A stretch of 64,000 nt of DNA from Kribbella sandramycini (lineage in GTDB: Bacteria; Actinomycetota; Actinomycetes; Propionibacteriales; Kribbellaceae), in contig NZ_JABJRC010000003.1 of NCBI RefSeq assembly GCF_013131805.1, forward strand, positions 124,001-188,000. The letters are read 5' to 3'. A program made the position numbers and the translations under genes. Each line of letters starts with the position of its first letter. The first letter of the stretch is position 1. The notes below the pieces were generated by a model. The model was not told the DNA's origin. It worked only from the letters and a program-made list of their open reading frames with translations, and ran no database searches. Below are positions 24,017 to 32,607 of this stretch, one piece after another.

Positions 24017-26370
24017 TCGGCATTGTGGTGGTGTCGCACAGCCGCGCGTTGGCGACCGCGGCCGTCGGGATGGCGACCGAAATGGTTGCTGACGGCAAGC
24101 GGCCGTCGATCGTGGTCGCGGCCGGGCTGGACGAGACGACGTTCGGCACGGACGCCGTGGCCGTCTCCGAGGCGATCGCGGCCGCGGACTCGGCGGACGG
24201 CGTCCTGGTGCTGCTCGATCTGGGCAGTGCGGTGCTGAGTGCCGAGCTGGCATTGGAGTTCATCGATCCTGAGGTGGCAGCGCGGGTCCGGTTGACGAGC
24301 GCTCCGCTGGTCGAGGGGCTCGTGGCCGCGGCGGTGACGGCCTCGTCCGGCGCCTCGCTGGAGGCGGTTGCCGCTGAGGCTGAGCGTGGGCTGCTGGGTA
24401 AACAAGAGCACCTCGGCGACGGCCCCGCGTCGGCGGAGCCGGCCGCCGTGGAGGCCGGGCAGTCCGTTGAGGTTGTCGTGAGCAACCAACATGGGTTGCA
24501 TGCGCGGCCGGCGGCGCGGCTGGTCGGGCTGGTGAACGGGTTCGACGCCCGGGTCACCGTCACCGATGTGGACACCGGGCACGGGCCGGTCGACGCCGGC
24601 AGTCTCAGCATGGTCGCGACCTTGAACGCGATTCGCGGGCACTTGCTGCGGTTCACCGCAGACGGTCCGGAGGCTGACGCGGCTCTGGCGGCGATTCAGG
24701 AGCTGGCCACGGAGAACTTCGGCGATGACGAGCCCGCCCGTTTCCCGGCCCGCCTGAGCGCGCCGACGGACGGCGACAACGGCGGGTCCGGGCTGGACGT
24801 CGCGTACGGCCCGGCCGTCCTTGCCAGCGGCATCGTCGACGTCGACGGATATGTTGCCGGTGACAACGAGTCTGCCCGGCTGGAAGCAGCGGTCGAGGCG
24901 GTCGCCGAAGAACTGCGCAGACTGCGCGATGCGAGCCCCGACCTGGCTGGGATCTTCGAAGCACAGTTGGCGTTGCTGACCGATCGGCAGCAATTGAAGG
25001 AGATTCGCGAGGTCCTGGATCGCGGTGCGTCAGCCGTGAACGTCTGGCAGCTGGTCTACGACCGGCTCGCGGAGCGGTTCGAGGCGCTGCACGACGCGTA
25101 CCAGCGGGAGCGCGCACAGGATGTTCGGGCGGTGCGCGATCGGGTGTTGCGGCATCTGACGGGCACCACGGAGGACAGCCCGATCGAGGTCGAGACGGAG
25201 CAGCCCGCCATCCTCGTCGTCCCGGAGCTGGATGCGGCGACGGCGGCCATGCTGGACGGACACCGGTTCGCGGGCGTCGCCGTACGGGCGGCCGGAGCAA
25301 CCGGTCACGGCGTGATCGTGGCTCGCTCGCGAGGGATCCCGCTGATCACCGGCATCGGCGACGTGGATGTGCCGGCCGGGGCCGTGGTCGCGTTCGACGC
25401 GCGCAAGGGCTCGTTCGAGGTCGACCCCGTGGTGGAGCAGGTGCGGGCGACGATCGCGGAGCGCGTCGCCGAACAGGAGCAGGCGGCCGCGGAGGCCGAG
25501 TTGCCGGCGGTGACCGTCGACGGTCGCACGGTTGCGGTGCTGGTGAACGTCGGCACGGTTCAGGATGCGCTCGCGGTGCGGGGCGCCGACGGGTCCGGGT
25601 TGGTGCGGACCGAGCTGCTGTTCGGCGAGCGCCGGACGGCGCCGACCGTCGCCGAGCAGGTCGAGGCGTTCCGAGCGGTGGCCGCGGCGCTGCCGGGTAA
25701 GCCGATCACGATCCGCACCTGGGACGTCGGCGGCGACAAGCCGCTGCCCTTCCTGCCACAGGAGCCGGAGGCCAACCCGTTCCTCGGCGAGCGCGGACTG
25801 CGCGCCTTCCGGCGGCAGCCGGAGCTGCTCCGCGACCAACTCGAGGCAGTCCGGCAGATCGCTGCCGAGATCCCGGTGCATGTGATGTTCCCGATGGTCA
25901 CCACGGCCGACGAGGTCGCCTGGGCGCTGGACGAGCTCGGCCCGCGCCCGGAGGGTCTGAAGGTGGGCATCATGATCGAGGTGCCCGCTGCGGCGCTGCG
26001 GGTGGCCACGCTGACCACTGACCTCGACTTCGTCAGCATCGGCACGAACGACCTGACGCAGTACATCACCGCGACCGACCGGACCAATCCGGCCGTGGCC
26101 GCGCTGGCCGACGGGCTGGACCCGGCGGTGCTGCAGCTGATCGATCACGTCGTCCGCAACGCCGGCGTACCGGTGGGAGTGTGTGGTGACTTGGCGAGCA
26201 ACCCGCAGGCGGCTGTGATCCTCGCTGCGCTAGGTGTGCACGAGCTGAGCACCATCGCGCCGCAGGTACCGCTGGTGAAGGCCAGACTGCGGGAGGCCGA
26301 TCTCAGACTGATCGACACGGCCGCAGTGCTGGCTGCGCGGGACGGGGATCAGGTACGCGCTTTGCTGTAG
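24013..26370 (+). CDS. dhaM: DhaM-HPr-enzyme I fusion, phosphoryl donor of the Dha kinase
   Basis: 785 residues. Three PTS parts in one chain: an EIIA-Man-type DhaM domain (about 1-130) with phospho-His in VVSHSRAL; an HPr domain (about 155-235) with NQHGLHARPA; and a full enzyme I (about 265-785). Enzyme I has the phospho-His in ATGHGVIVARSRGIP (the usual SH reads GH), the PEP-site segments LVRTELLF, WDVGGDKPLPF and NPFLGERGLR, and the active Cys in VGVCGDLASNP. E. coli DhaM carries only a partial enzyme I, whereas this chain could take phosphate from PEP all the way to DhaL without other PTS proteins. Its 3' end overlaps the convergent cupin gene by 22 bp. Confidence 0.92.
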   Translation: MIGIVVVSHSRALATAAVGMATEMVADGKRPSIVVAAGLDETTFGTDAVAVSEAIAAADSADGVLVLLDLGSAVLSAELALEFIDPEVAARVRLTSAPLVEGLVAAAVTASSGASLEAVAAEAERGLLGKQEHLGDGPASAEPAAVEAGQSVEVVVSNQHGLHARPAARLVGLVNGFDARVTVTDVDTGHGPVDAGSLSMVATLNAIRGHLLRFTADGPEADAALAAIQELATENFGDDEPARFPARLSAPTDGDNGGSGLDVAYGPAVLASGIVDVDGYVAGDNESARLEAAVEAVAEELRRLRDASPDLAGIFEAQLALLTDRQQLKEIREVLDRGASAVNVWQLVYDRLAERFEALHDAYQRERAQDVRAVRDRVLRHLTGTTEDSPIEVETEQPAILVVPELDAATAAMLDGHRFAGVAVRAAGATGHGVIVARSRGIPLITGIGDVDVPAGAVVAFDARKGSFEVDPVVEQVRATIAERVAEQEQAAAEAELPAVTVDGRTVAVLVNVGTVQDALAVRGADGSGLVRTELLFGERRTAPTVAEQVEAFRAVAAALPGKPITIRTWDVGGDKPLPFLPQEPEANPFLGERGLRAFRRQPELLRDQLEAVRQIAAEIPVHVMFPMVTTADEVAWALDELGPRPEGLKVGIMIEVPAAALRVATLTTDLDFVSIGTNDLTQYITATDRTNPAVAALADGLDPAVLQLIDHVVRNAGVPVGVCGDLASNPQAAVILAALGVHELSTIAPQVPLVKARLREADLRLIDTAAVLAARDGDQVRALL

Positions 26371-26999
26371 TAGCGCAGCTCGACCAGGTTGAAGCCGGGG
26401 GTGCGTTCTGCCTTCGCCGGAAGCGTGTAGCTCTCCCCCGGCTCCAGGTAGGTCACGTCAGGCTGCGCCAGGTCCAGATCGACGACCAGCGCCGGGTAGG
26501 CGCCGGTGCGCCAGGTGTAGGTCGCACCGGCGTCCGGCGTCACGTGCTGCACGCGGACGTCGTCCTCGTCGACGACCACCTTGGTGGGGACCTCACCCAC
26601 CTGGTCGAACCCGGCCTCGGCGGTGGCCGCGGCGTCGTACGGGTCGCCGGAGGCCTCCTCCCCCAGGTCGAGCAGCTCGATCAGGCGGTTCAGGTACAGC
26701 GCGGCGCCGTCGTTGGTGAGCATGTGCACCGGCGACACCGGCCGGTAGACCGAGCCGCCGACGGTCTCGCTCAGCTGGCGCGCTGGGCTCCCGTCGAGCC
26801 AGTCCATGTGACAGGGCGACGTCGACAGGCACAGGACGACGTACGGGTTGTGGTGCAGGTGCCAGCCCTGCGCCTCGCCCGGCGCCAACTCCACCTCCCA
26901 CACGCGGACGCGGGAGTTCTGCAACAGCACCCGCGTGCCGATCTCACCGAGAACCACCTCGGTGCCGTCGGGCGCGGTGACGGCAGTGCCTGCGGTCAT
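26349..26999 (-). CDS. Cupin-domain protein
   Basis: 216 residues from ATG 26999, overlapping the GNAT stop by 4 bp. The N-terminal cupin barrel (about 25-110) has the metal-site pattern GWHLHHNPYVV with three histidines. The C-terminal half repeats a barrel-like pattern (TWRTGAYPALVVD...LEPGESYTLP), so it may be a bicupin. Such proteins are metal-dependent dioxygenases, isomerases or simple binding proteins. Coupled to an acetyltransferase, with no further clue to substrate. Confidence 0.75.
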   Translation of the reverse strand: MTAGTAVTAPDGTEVVLGEIGTRVLLQNSRVRVWEVELAPGEAQGWHLHHNPYVVLCLSTSPCHMDWLDGSPARQLSETVGGSVYRPVSPVHMLTNDGAALYLNRLIELLDLGEEASGDPYDAAATAEAGFDQVGEVPTKVVVDEDDVRVQHVTPDAGATYTWRTGAYPALVVDLDLAQPDVTYLEPGESYTLPAKAERTPGFNLVELRYYSKART

Positions 27000-27541
27000 G
27001 CGGTCTTCTCCTCGATCGCTCGTTCCATGGCGACACCGGCCAGCTTCACGCCGTCCGGCATCGGCAACTCGGCAGTCCCCACCTCGACAAACCCGAAAGC
27101 CTTGTACAGCGGCACTCCGGGCAGCGTGGCCATCAGCGCCAGCCGGGTAAACCCCTCAGCGCGCGCTGCGTCCGTACAGGCCGTCAGAATCGCCCGGGCC
27201 AGGCCGCGGCGCGTCCAGTCGCTCCGGACGAACATCGCCCGAATCCGCGCCGGCTCGGTTGCCGGGTCCAACAGCCGCTCGTCAGCCCCGGCCGTACTCG
27301 CGTTGAACAGCTTGTTCCGCCGACTCCAGCCGCCGCAGGCCACGACCTCCCCGCCGACCTCGTGCACGTAGTACGTGCCGTCCGAGATCAGCGCCGGATC
27401 CAGCGTCGTGATGTGCTCAGCCGCGCTCGCCGTCTCCACAGCATCATGAAACGCCGGAAACAGCTCCAGAACCGACGCCCGCCCCAACGCCGCCACCGCA
27501 GCGCTGTCCTCAGGCACCGCCAACCGCAACACAGGCTCCAC
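26996..27541 (-). CDS. GNAT-family N-acetyltransferase
   Basis: 181 residues from GTG 27541 with CTGGGGGT upstream. The acetyl-CoA pyrophosphate-binding segment is VRSDWTRRGLARAIL (R-x-x-G-x-A pattern, near residue 112), followed by LYKAFGFVEVG, the usual beta-6/alpha-4 motif near the C-terminus. It transfers acetyl from acetyl-CoA to an unknown amine. It is the first gene of a two-gene unit with the cupin protein. Confidence 0.88.
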   Translation of the reverse strand: MEPVLRLAVPEDSAAVAALGRASVLELFPAFHDAVETASAAEHITTLDPALISDGTYYVHEVGGEVVACGGWSRRNKLFNASTAGADERLLDPATEPARIRAMFVRSDWTRRGLARAILTACTDAARAEGFTRLALMATLPGVPLYKAFGFVEVGTAELPMPDGVKLAGVAMERAIEEKTA

Positions 27542-27552
27542 ACCCCCAGGCT

Positions 27553-27580
27553 ATTTCACGACCCTCGGCACGGGTGAAAT
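27553..27580. promoter_or_regulatory. Inverted repeat in the GNAT/sigma intergenic region
   Basis: Perfect 7-bp arms ATTTCAC (27553-27559) and GTGAAAT (27574-27580), 14 bases apart, in the 121-bp region between divergent genes. It may be an operator or part of an autoregulated sigma promoter. No regulator is assigned. Confidence 0.35.
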
Positions 27581-27662
27581 GGAGGGACCGGCTGCCGGAC
27601 ATCTCCTCTGTATGACGGTGACATCCATTGCGGCTCGAAACGGACCATGGCAGGAGGGGCTC

Positions 27663-28190
27663 GTGGTGGGCGCACGGCCTCGAGAGCGGTTCGAGGAGCT
27701 GTTCGACGCGCATCGGGACGCTGTGTTCGGCTACCTGCGGCGCCGGATGGACAGCGGGGACGACGCGGCTGATGTGCTGGCAGACACGTTCCTGGTCGCC
27801 TGGCGGCGGCTGGACGACGTACCGGACGGGCCACAGACCAGGGCCTGGCTGTACGGCGTAGCGCGGCGGGTGTTGGCCAATCACCGGCGTGGTGAGGGCC
27901 GGCGGCACGCACTGGGCGAGAAGCTGCGGCTGGAGTTCAGCCAGCACGCCGAGCCCGACGCGACGCTGCCAGATGACTCGGCGGCAGCGCGGGCGTTCCG
28001 CGCGCTCCCCGAGGCGGACCGGGAGCTGCTCTCGCTGGTCGCCTGGGAGGAGCTCGACTCCGCCCAGATCGGGACTGTCCTCGGCATCTCCCGCAACGCC
28101 GTCCGCATCAGACTCCACCGGGCCCGGAAGCGCTTTGCCAAGCTGCACGCGGGCTTCTCCACCAGCGAGGTTTCCTATGAAGACGCCTGA
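27663..28190 (+). CDS. ECF-type RNA polymerase sigma factor (sigma-70 family)
   Basis: 175 residues from GTG 27663 (or 27666), directly behind AGGAGG at 27652. The upstream ATG at 27612 lacks a ribosome site. Sigma region 2 (about 10-75; DDAADVLADTFLVAWRRLDDVP) and region 4 (about 105-160; LDSAQIGTVLGISRNAVRIRL) are both present. The next gene, encoding a single-pass membrane protein, overlaps by 14 bp, the arrangement of an ECF sigma with a membrane partner. Confidence 0.9.
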   Translation: MVGARPRERFEELFDAHRDAVFGYLRRRMDSGDDAADVLADTFLVAWRRLDDVPDGPQTRAWLYGVARRVLANHRRGEGRRHALGEKLRLEFSQHAEPDATLPDDSAAARAFRALPEADRELLSLVAWEELDSAQIGTVLGISRNAVRIRLHRARKRFAKLHAGFSTSEVSYEDA

Positions 28191-29004
28191 GATCGACGCC
28201 GCAGTCCGCGCTCTCGCCCCGCAGCACACCAGCACGATCAGCAACGCCGCCTGGGCCGAGCTGGCTGACGCCGTGGTGAGCGCCGACGCCGCCGCCGTCC
28301 GTACGGCACGGGCGCCGCGCAGGCCGCGGATGCTGATCGCCCTGGCCGCCTCGCTACTGATCGTCGGCCTGGTCGGTGCTGCGCTCGTCAGCCGACCTGG
28401 GCAGAACCAGCCGCAGGCGCTGTCGTTCACCGAGCGCGGTGACAAGATCATCGTCCGCGTGGTCGACTTCGAGGCCGACGCCGCCCGCTACACCGCGGAC
28501 TTCCAGCGGATGGGCCTGGACATCAAGGTCAACGTCGTCCCCGTCAGCCCGCCGTTCGTGGGGCAGCTGTCCAGCTTCAGCGGCCGGACCGAGCAGGACA
28601 CGTCCCAGTTCCGCTTGCTGGCGCCGGGCGAAGCCTGCAACGGGACGCTCACGGCTGCCGATCCCGGCTGCCAGGACGGCCTGGAGGTCCCGAAGAACTA
28701 CAACGGCAAGTCGACCATCGAGTTCGGCCGCACCGCGAAGCCCGGCGAGCAGTATTACCACACCTCGTTGAGCGCCACCGACAAAGGCGAGCTGCTGGAA
28801 GGCCTGAACCTGGACGGCCTGAAGGTCGGCGACGCGGTCCCGCTCGTCAAGACGCGTGCGGTGCAGCAGATCGGCTACCTCGTCGAGACAGCCCCCTCCA
28901 GTTTCGACGACCGTCAGAGCGTGCCCGCGGACTGGTACGTCCACGGCACGCAGACCTTGCGCCAAGGTGAGGTCAGCCTGTTCGTCGGCCCCAGGCCGTC
29001 CTGA
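28177..29004 (+). CDS. Single-pass membrane protein, probable anti-sigma partner or sigma-linked envelope protein
   Basis: 275 residues from ATG 28177 with AGCGAGG upstream. A short cytoplasmic part (about 1-48) is followed by one membrane segment (about 50-70; MLIALAASLLIVGLVGAAL) and an exported domain of about 200 residues with a pair of cysteines (ACNG, GCQDG). The zinc-binding HxxxCxxC motif of ZAS anti-sigmas is absent. Overlap with the sigma gene and topology suggest it controls sigma availability or is part of its response; this is inference. It ends 2 bp before the convergent stop of the next gene. Confidence 0.7.
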   Translation: MKTPEIDAAVRALAPQHTSTISNAAWAELADAVVSADAAAVRTARAPRRPRMLIALAASLLIVGLVGAALVSRPGQNQPQALSFTERGDKIIVRVVDFEADAARYTADFQRMGLDIKVNVVPVSPPFVGQLSSFSGRTEQDTSQFRLLAPGEACNGTLTAADPGCQDGLEVPKNYNGKSTIEFGRTAKPGEQYYHTSLSATDKGELLEGLNLDGLKVGDAVPLVKTRAVQQIGYLVETAPSSFDDRQSVPADWYVHGTQTLRQGEVSLFVGPRPS

Positions 29005-29006
29005 GT

Positions 29007-30059
29007 TCAGACGCGCGAGCCGCGGCGGGCCCAGGTCCAGGCGAAGTAGTTCCAGACCAGGACGCCGCCGGCGCAGAAGAGGCCGAACAGGATGTTGTCC
29101 AGGTCGCGCGGGTTGGTCAGGAGGCCGTAGCCGATCAGGAGGAAGGGCAGGGAGCAGGCGACGGCGATGCCGAAGCCGACCCAGCGCCACGGGACCCCGG
29201 CTGGGGCCGGGGCGGTCGGCTCGTCGAGCTGAGGCATCGGGAGGCCGTCGAAGACCACTGCGAGCTCGGCTCGGGTGGTCGCGGCGTAGAGACGGTCGCT
29301 TCGGCGCTTGAGCTCCTCGGTGTCGAGGCGGCCGATGCTGAACTGTTCGGCGAGCGCTGCCGAACACGCTGACCGCTCCGCGTCGCTGAGGCGCAGCCGT
29401 AGCCGGTCCTTCTCGCGGCGGATCACCGGTTGCCGCCGCCGCTGCGTGAGCGCCGCTGCGGTCACCTGACCCAGCGTGCTCCACGGCGCCTGCTGGAATT
29501 GCCGCACCAGCTTCAGCCGGCCTACTCCGGCCTCGGTGAGCCCGTACTCGGTTGGCAGGTCGTCCTGGGGGTAGCGCGCGACGAACGTCTCCGAGACCAG
29601 CTTGTCGAGCAGCTTCTGCACTTTCGGACCGCGAACGCCGAGCCGGCGAGCCAGCTCGATGCGGCTCAAGTCGCCGTGCTCCATCGCCTCGAGCAGCTTG
29701 TGCTCCAGCGCGCCGATCTCCTGCGGATCGACGAAGCTCACCACGGGCTGCTGACCCGGGACGTCGGCAAGCCGCTGCACCGGCTCCTCCAGCGGGGCCT
29801 TGCGCCACTCGCGCGTCCGCTGCTCCTCCGTGGCACCGCTGCGATCGCGCAGCTGGGCGATACCGCGCACAGTGAGGCTGTAGCTCGTCGGCTGCGGTGG
29901 CCGCGGCAGCGCGTGCACCAGGGCGCGCGCGACGAATACGTCGAGCACCTCCTGCACGGAGCGCTCGGACGCACCCGTCCGCCGAGCCAACTCCGCGCCG
30001 ATCAGCGCCGAGTCTTCGAGATGCGCGAGTACTGCGAACTCCAGAGCCGAATCCCCCAC
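29007..30059 (-). CDS. Tandem winged-helix protein with DUF1707 domain and two membrane segments
   Basis: 350 residues from GTG 30059 (weak ribosome site). Two winged-helix-like units (about 1-75, LIGAELARRTGASERSVQEVL; about 110-175, LSRIELARRLGVRGPKVQKLL) are followed by a DUF1707 segment (about 225-270, RLSDAERSACSAALAEQFSIGRL is its core). Two membrane helices lie at about 295-345, ending in WARRGSRV. DUF1707 is a small SHOCT-like domain of unknown role common in actinobacteria. DNA-binding-type domains tethered to the membrane suggest a membrane-bound regulator. It lies 28 bp after the GH127 gene on the same strand. A second DUF1707 protein is at 33595. Confidence 0.72.
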   Translation of the reverse strand: MGDSALEFAVLAHLEDSALIGAELARRTGASERSVQEVLDVFVARALVHALPRPPQPTSYSLTVRGIAQLRDRSGATEEQRTREWRKAPLEEPVQRLADVPGQQPVVSFVDPQEIGALEHKLLEAMEHGDLSRIELARRLGVRGPKVQKLLDKLVSETFVARYPQDDLPTEYGLTEAGVGRLKLVRQFQQAPWSTLGQVTAAALTQRRRQPVIRREKDRLRLRLSDAERSACSAALAEQFSIGRLDTEELKRRSDRLYAATTRAELAVVFDGLPMPQLDEPTAPAPAGVPWRWVGFGIAVACSLPFLLIGYGLLTNPRDLDNILFGLFCAGGVLVWNYFAWTWARRGSRV

Positions 30060-30087
30060 CGGAGAAGTATCGCCCGGCTACGGAGAG

Positions 30088-32517
30088 CTAGTCGAATGTC
30101 AATTGCAGCAATCCACCGGAGTACGTCGGACGCAGTGCGGCCTCCACTCGGACGTGCTGCGCCCGTACCGGCGTGAAGGTGGTCGTGTTGAACCGATCGC
30201 GGGCCACCTCGTACGCCGAAGCCCCCGTGACCGGGCGCCAGGTCGCACCGTCCAGCCAGAGCACCCGCCACGACGCAGGTACTCGGCACTGGCCGAGGCC
30301 CGTGTCGTCGAACCAGTACGCCGACACCCGCCGCAGCTCACGCGCTTCGCGCAGGTCGTACTGGATCCACTCCGTCGTGCCGCGCCGGTCCCACCAGGTG
30401 AAGCGCGGGATCGAGGTGTCCGCTGACGACGAGGGCAACCGTCCGTCGTCCGCTGCCTCTAGCGAGTCACCGTCCCAGACGTGGGACGCCGTGACCCGGG
30501 TGCGCCGGAGCCACTGCTGCCCCTGCGCCGCGACCTGTGGGAAGGAGCTCACTCGCAGCCGTGCAGCGCCCATGGGGATCAGATTGACTGTTTCGACCGG
30601 CTGGACTGAGCGGGCTGGGCTCTGCTGCAACAAACCGACGACATTCTCGCTGTCGGTCTCCCATTCGGGGATGCGCCGCGCTTGCGTGGTCAGGGCGACC
30701 GGAACACCCGCTGTGGTGAAGGGGTTCGCGCCAGCGTCTGTGCGTCGGCGTACCGGCTTGAACTGCGCGTCTTGGACCAGACCGTAGTTCCACGGCGACT
30801 CTGGATGCACTGCGAGCTCCGGCCAGTCCGCAGTACCGCCGATCTGTTCGTAGCGCTCGTCGATGGCCAGTGAGTAGGTCAGTGGGCCGCGGTCGACGGA
30901 TACCGAGTCCTGGTTGGCCTCCCAGACCCGCGTGCGGACCTCCATCGGGAGGACGAGCCGGACTCGGTCATTGGCCCGCCACTGCCGGTCCAGCTTGATC
31001 CAGCCGCCTTCGGAGCGGACTCGTTGCCGCTCTCCGTTCACAGCGACCGTGAAGCTGTCCGCCCAGCCGGGAACCCTTAAATACAACGGGAATCGCGCGG
31101 ATCCCTGCACTGTGAGGTCGACGGTGTCGCCGAACGGATACTCCGTGTCCTGGACGATGCTGACGGTCTGACCGCCGGCGACTTTGGCTGTCACCTTGCT
31201 GGCGGCGTACATCGAGGCGGCCAGGCCGTTGTCGGTCGTCGCCAGCCATAGCTCCTGGACGTAGTACGGCCAGCCCATGCCGTAGTTGTGCGGGCAGCAG
31301 CGGTACTGGTGCACGCCGTACTTGTAGGCCTGCATGGCGAAACCGTTCTGGAACTGGCCGTGCTTGATGCGGTCGTCCAGGTCGACGCTGTTCGCGCAGG
31401 TGATGTAGTGCATCACCTGCTGCTGCGGGTCGTACGACGCCGGGAGCGAGTTGAACGCCAGCTCTTCACAGCGGTCGGCCCAGACCGGCTCACCGGTGAA
31501 GCGGGTCAGCATTTCGAAGCTGTGCATCATTTCGACGATCCCGCAGGTCTCGAACCCCTGACGCGGGTCACCGAAGCCGGGGCGCGAGTTCTCGTCCCCG
31601 GCGAAACCACCGCCCGGGAACTGGCCGTACTGGCCCATCACGGTCGCGTAGTTCCGGTACGTCGCCGCCCGGTGCTGCTCGTCGCCCGACAACAGCCAGT
31701 ACTGCAAGGGCTCGCGGAAACCCTGGGCCAGGTTGACGTTGTGCCAAGTGGGGATGCCGTTGACGTAGTCCGCAGAGCCGGAGTGCATCTTGTTGACCAG
31801 GTCGAGCAACCACTGGTCACCGGTGCGGTTGTACAGCCAGTACGCGCTGTCGATGTTGTCACCCCAACGGAACGCACCCCACGAGCGGTTGAACACCTCA
31901 GCCGGCTGCGTGTTCTGGAACCGCAGGTACTTCGTCATGAACGGAACGACGCGATCGTCACCGGAGTACTCGTGCCAGGACCGGAACGCGCCCAACAGTG
32001 GCATGCCCGGCCAGAAGTCCGGACCGCTCTCCAGGGAGGTTCGGAGTCGCTCGGGGCCGAACCAGCCGTCTGCGGCCTGCGTGCGCAGGATGCCGTCGAT
32101 CCAGCGATGTGCACGCGTCAGTACGCCGGTGTCGCCGGTGACGTAGCCGAGGTCGCCGAAACCGCGCAGCCAGTACGGCAGCTCCTCCCAGGCGCCTTTG
32201 GCCGGGTCGACCCAGCCGTTCGTGTCGTAGACCAGGAAGTCGGAGATCTCGTCGTACCGGCCGCACAGCCCGCGGACTTGGAGGTCCAGCTGCTGAGCCA
32301 GCCAGCCGCGCGGCTCGATCGCGCCCGGCGGCAGCTTCTGGAACGGCACCGGACGCAGCGGGGCGCGCTGCGGCACGTAGTGGCCGCCGCGACCCGCAGG
32401 TGGGGCCAGCGGCGCGACGGCTTCGGCAGTGGTCGGTTCGAGCGCGCTCACGGCAGCCGCCGCGGCAAGGGTGACGCCAAGGAATTCACGGCGTGGGAGT
32501 CCCTTCGATGGAGTCAT
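30088..32517 (-). CDS. Tat-exported GH127-family beta-L-arabinofuranosidase-like hydrolase
   Basis: 809 residues from ATG 32517. The N-terminus has a Tat signal (RREFLGVTLAAAAAV), so the folded enzyme is exported. The (alpha/alpha)6 barrel carries the GH127 active-site parts GFETCGIVEMMHSF (Glu and Cys of the first metal-site motif) and YRCCPHNYG (the Cys pair), matching the zinc-thiolate centre of known beta-L-arabinofuranosidases. A C-terminal beta-sandwich of about 140 residues (WIQYDLREARELRRVSAYWF) looks like an F5/8-type sugar-binding domain. It probably releases L-arabinofuranose from plant hydroxyproline-rich glycans or arabinans. It is divergent from a LacI regulator with an operator between. 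Confidence 0.88.
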   Translation of the reverse strand: MTPSKGLPRREFLGVTLAAAAAVSALEPTTAEAVAPLAPPAGRGGHYVPQRAPLRPVPFQKLPPGAIEPRGWLAQQLDLQVRGLCGRYDEISDFLVYDTNGWVDPAKGAWEELPYWLRGFGDLGYVTGDTGVLTRAHRWIDGILRTQAADGWFGPERLRTSLESGPDFWPGMPLLGAFRSWHEYSGDDRVVPFMTKYLRFQNTQPAEVFNRSWGAFRWGDNIDSAYWLYNRTGDQWLLDLVNKMHSGSADYVNGIPTWHNVNLAQGFREPLQYWLLSGDEQHRAATYRNYATVMGQYGQFPGGGFAGDENSRPGFGDPRQGFETCGIVEMMHSFEMLTRFTGEPVWADRCEELAFNSLPASYDPQQQVMHYITCANSVDLDDRIKHGQFQNGFAMQAYKYGVHQYRCCPHNYGMGWPYYVQELWLATTDNGLAASMYAASKVTAKVAGGQTVSIVQDTEYPFGDTVDLTVQGSARFPLYLRVPGWADSFTVAVNGERQRVRSEGGWIKLDRQWRANDRVRLVLPMEVRTRVWEANQDSVSVDRGPLTYSLAIDERYEQIGGTADWPELAVHPESPWNYGLVQDAQFKPVRRRTDAGANPFTTAGVPVALTTQARRIPEWETDSENVVGLLQQSPARSVQPVETVNLIPMGAARLRVSSFPQVAAQGQQWLRRTRVTASHVWDGDSLEAADDGRLPSSSADTSIPRFTWWDRRGTTEWIQYDLREARELRRVSAYWFDDTGLGQCRVPASWRVLWLDGATWRPVTGASAYEVARDRFNTTTFTPVRAQHVRVEAALRPTYSGGLLQLTFD

Positions 32518-32564
32518 GGCACAACCTGCTTTCGGGTGATTCGGGGGCGGACGATCACACCTGT

Positions 32565-32590
32565 ACGGAAAAACGGCACACGTTTTCCGT
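32565..32590. promoter_or_regulatory. Probable LacI operator between GH127 and its regulator
   Basis: Perfect arms ACGGAAAA (32565-32572) and TTTTCCGT (32583-32590) with a 10-base spacer, 17 bp upstream of the LacI ATG and 48 bp upstream of the GH127 start. An A-rich/T-rich stretch in a GC-rich genome strengthens the case. Binding is inferred. Confidence 0.6.
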
Positions 32591-32607
32591 GCTGTTAAGG
32601 TAGCACC

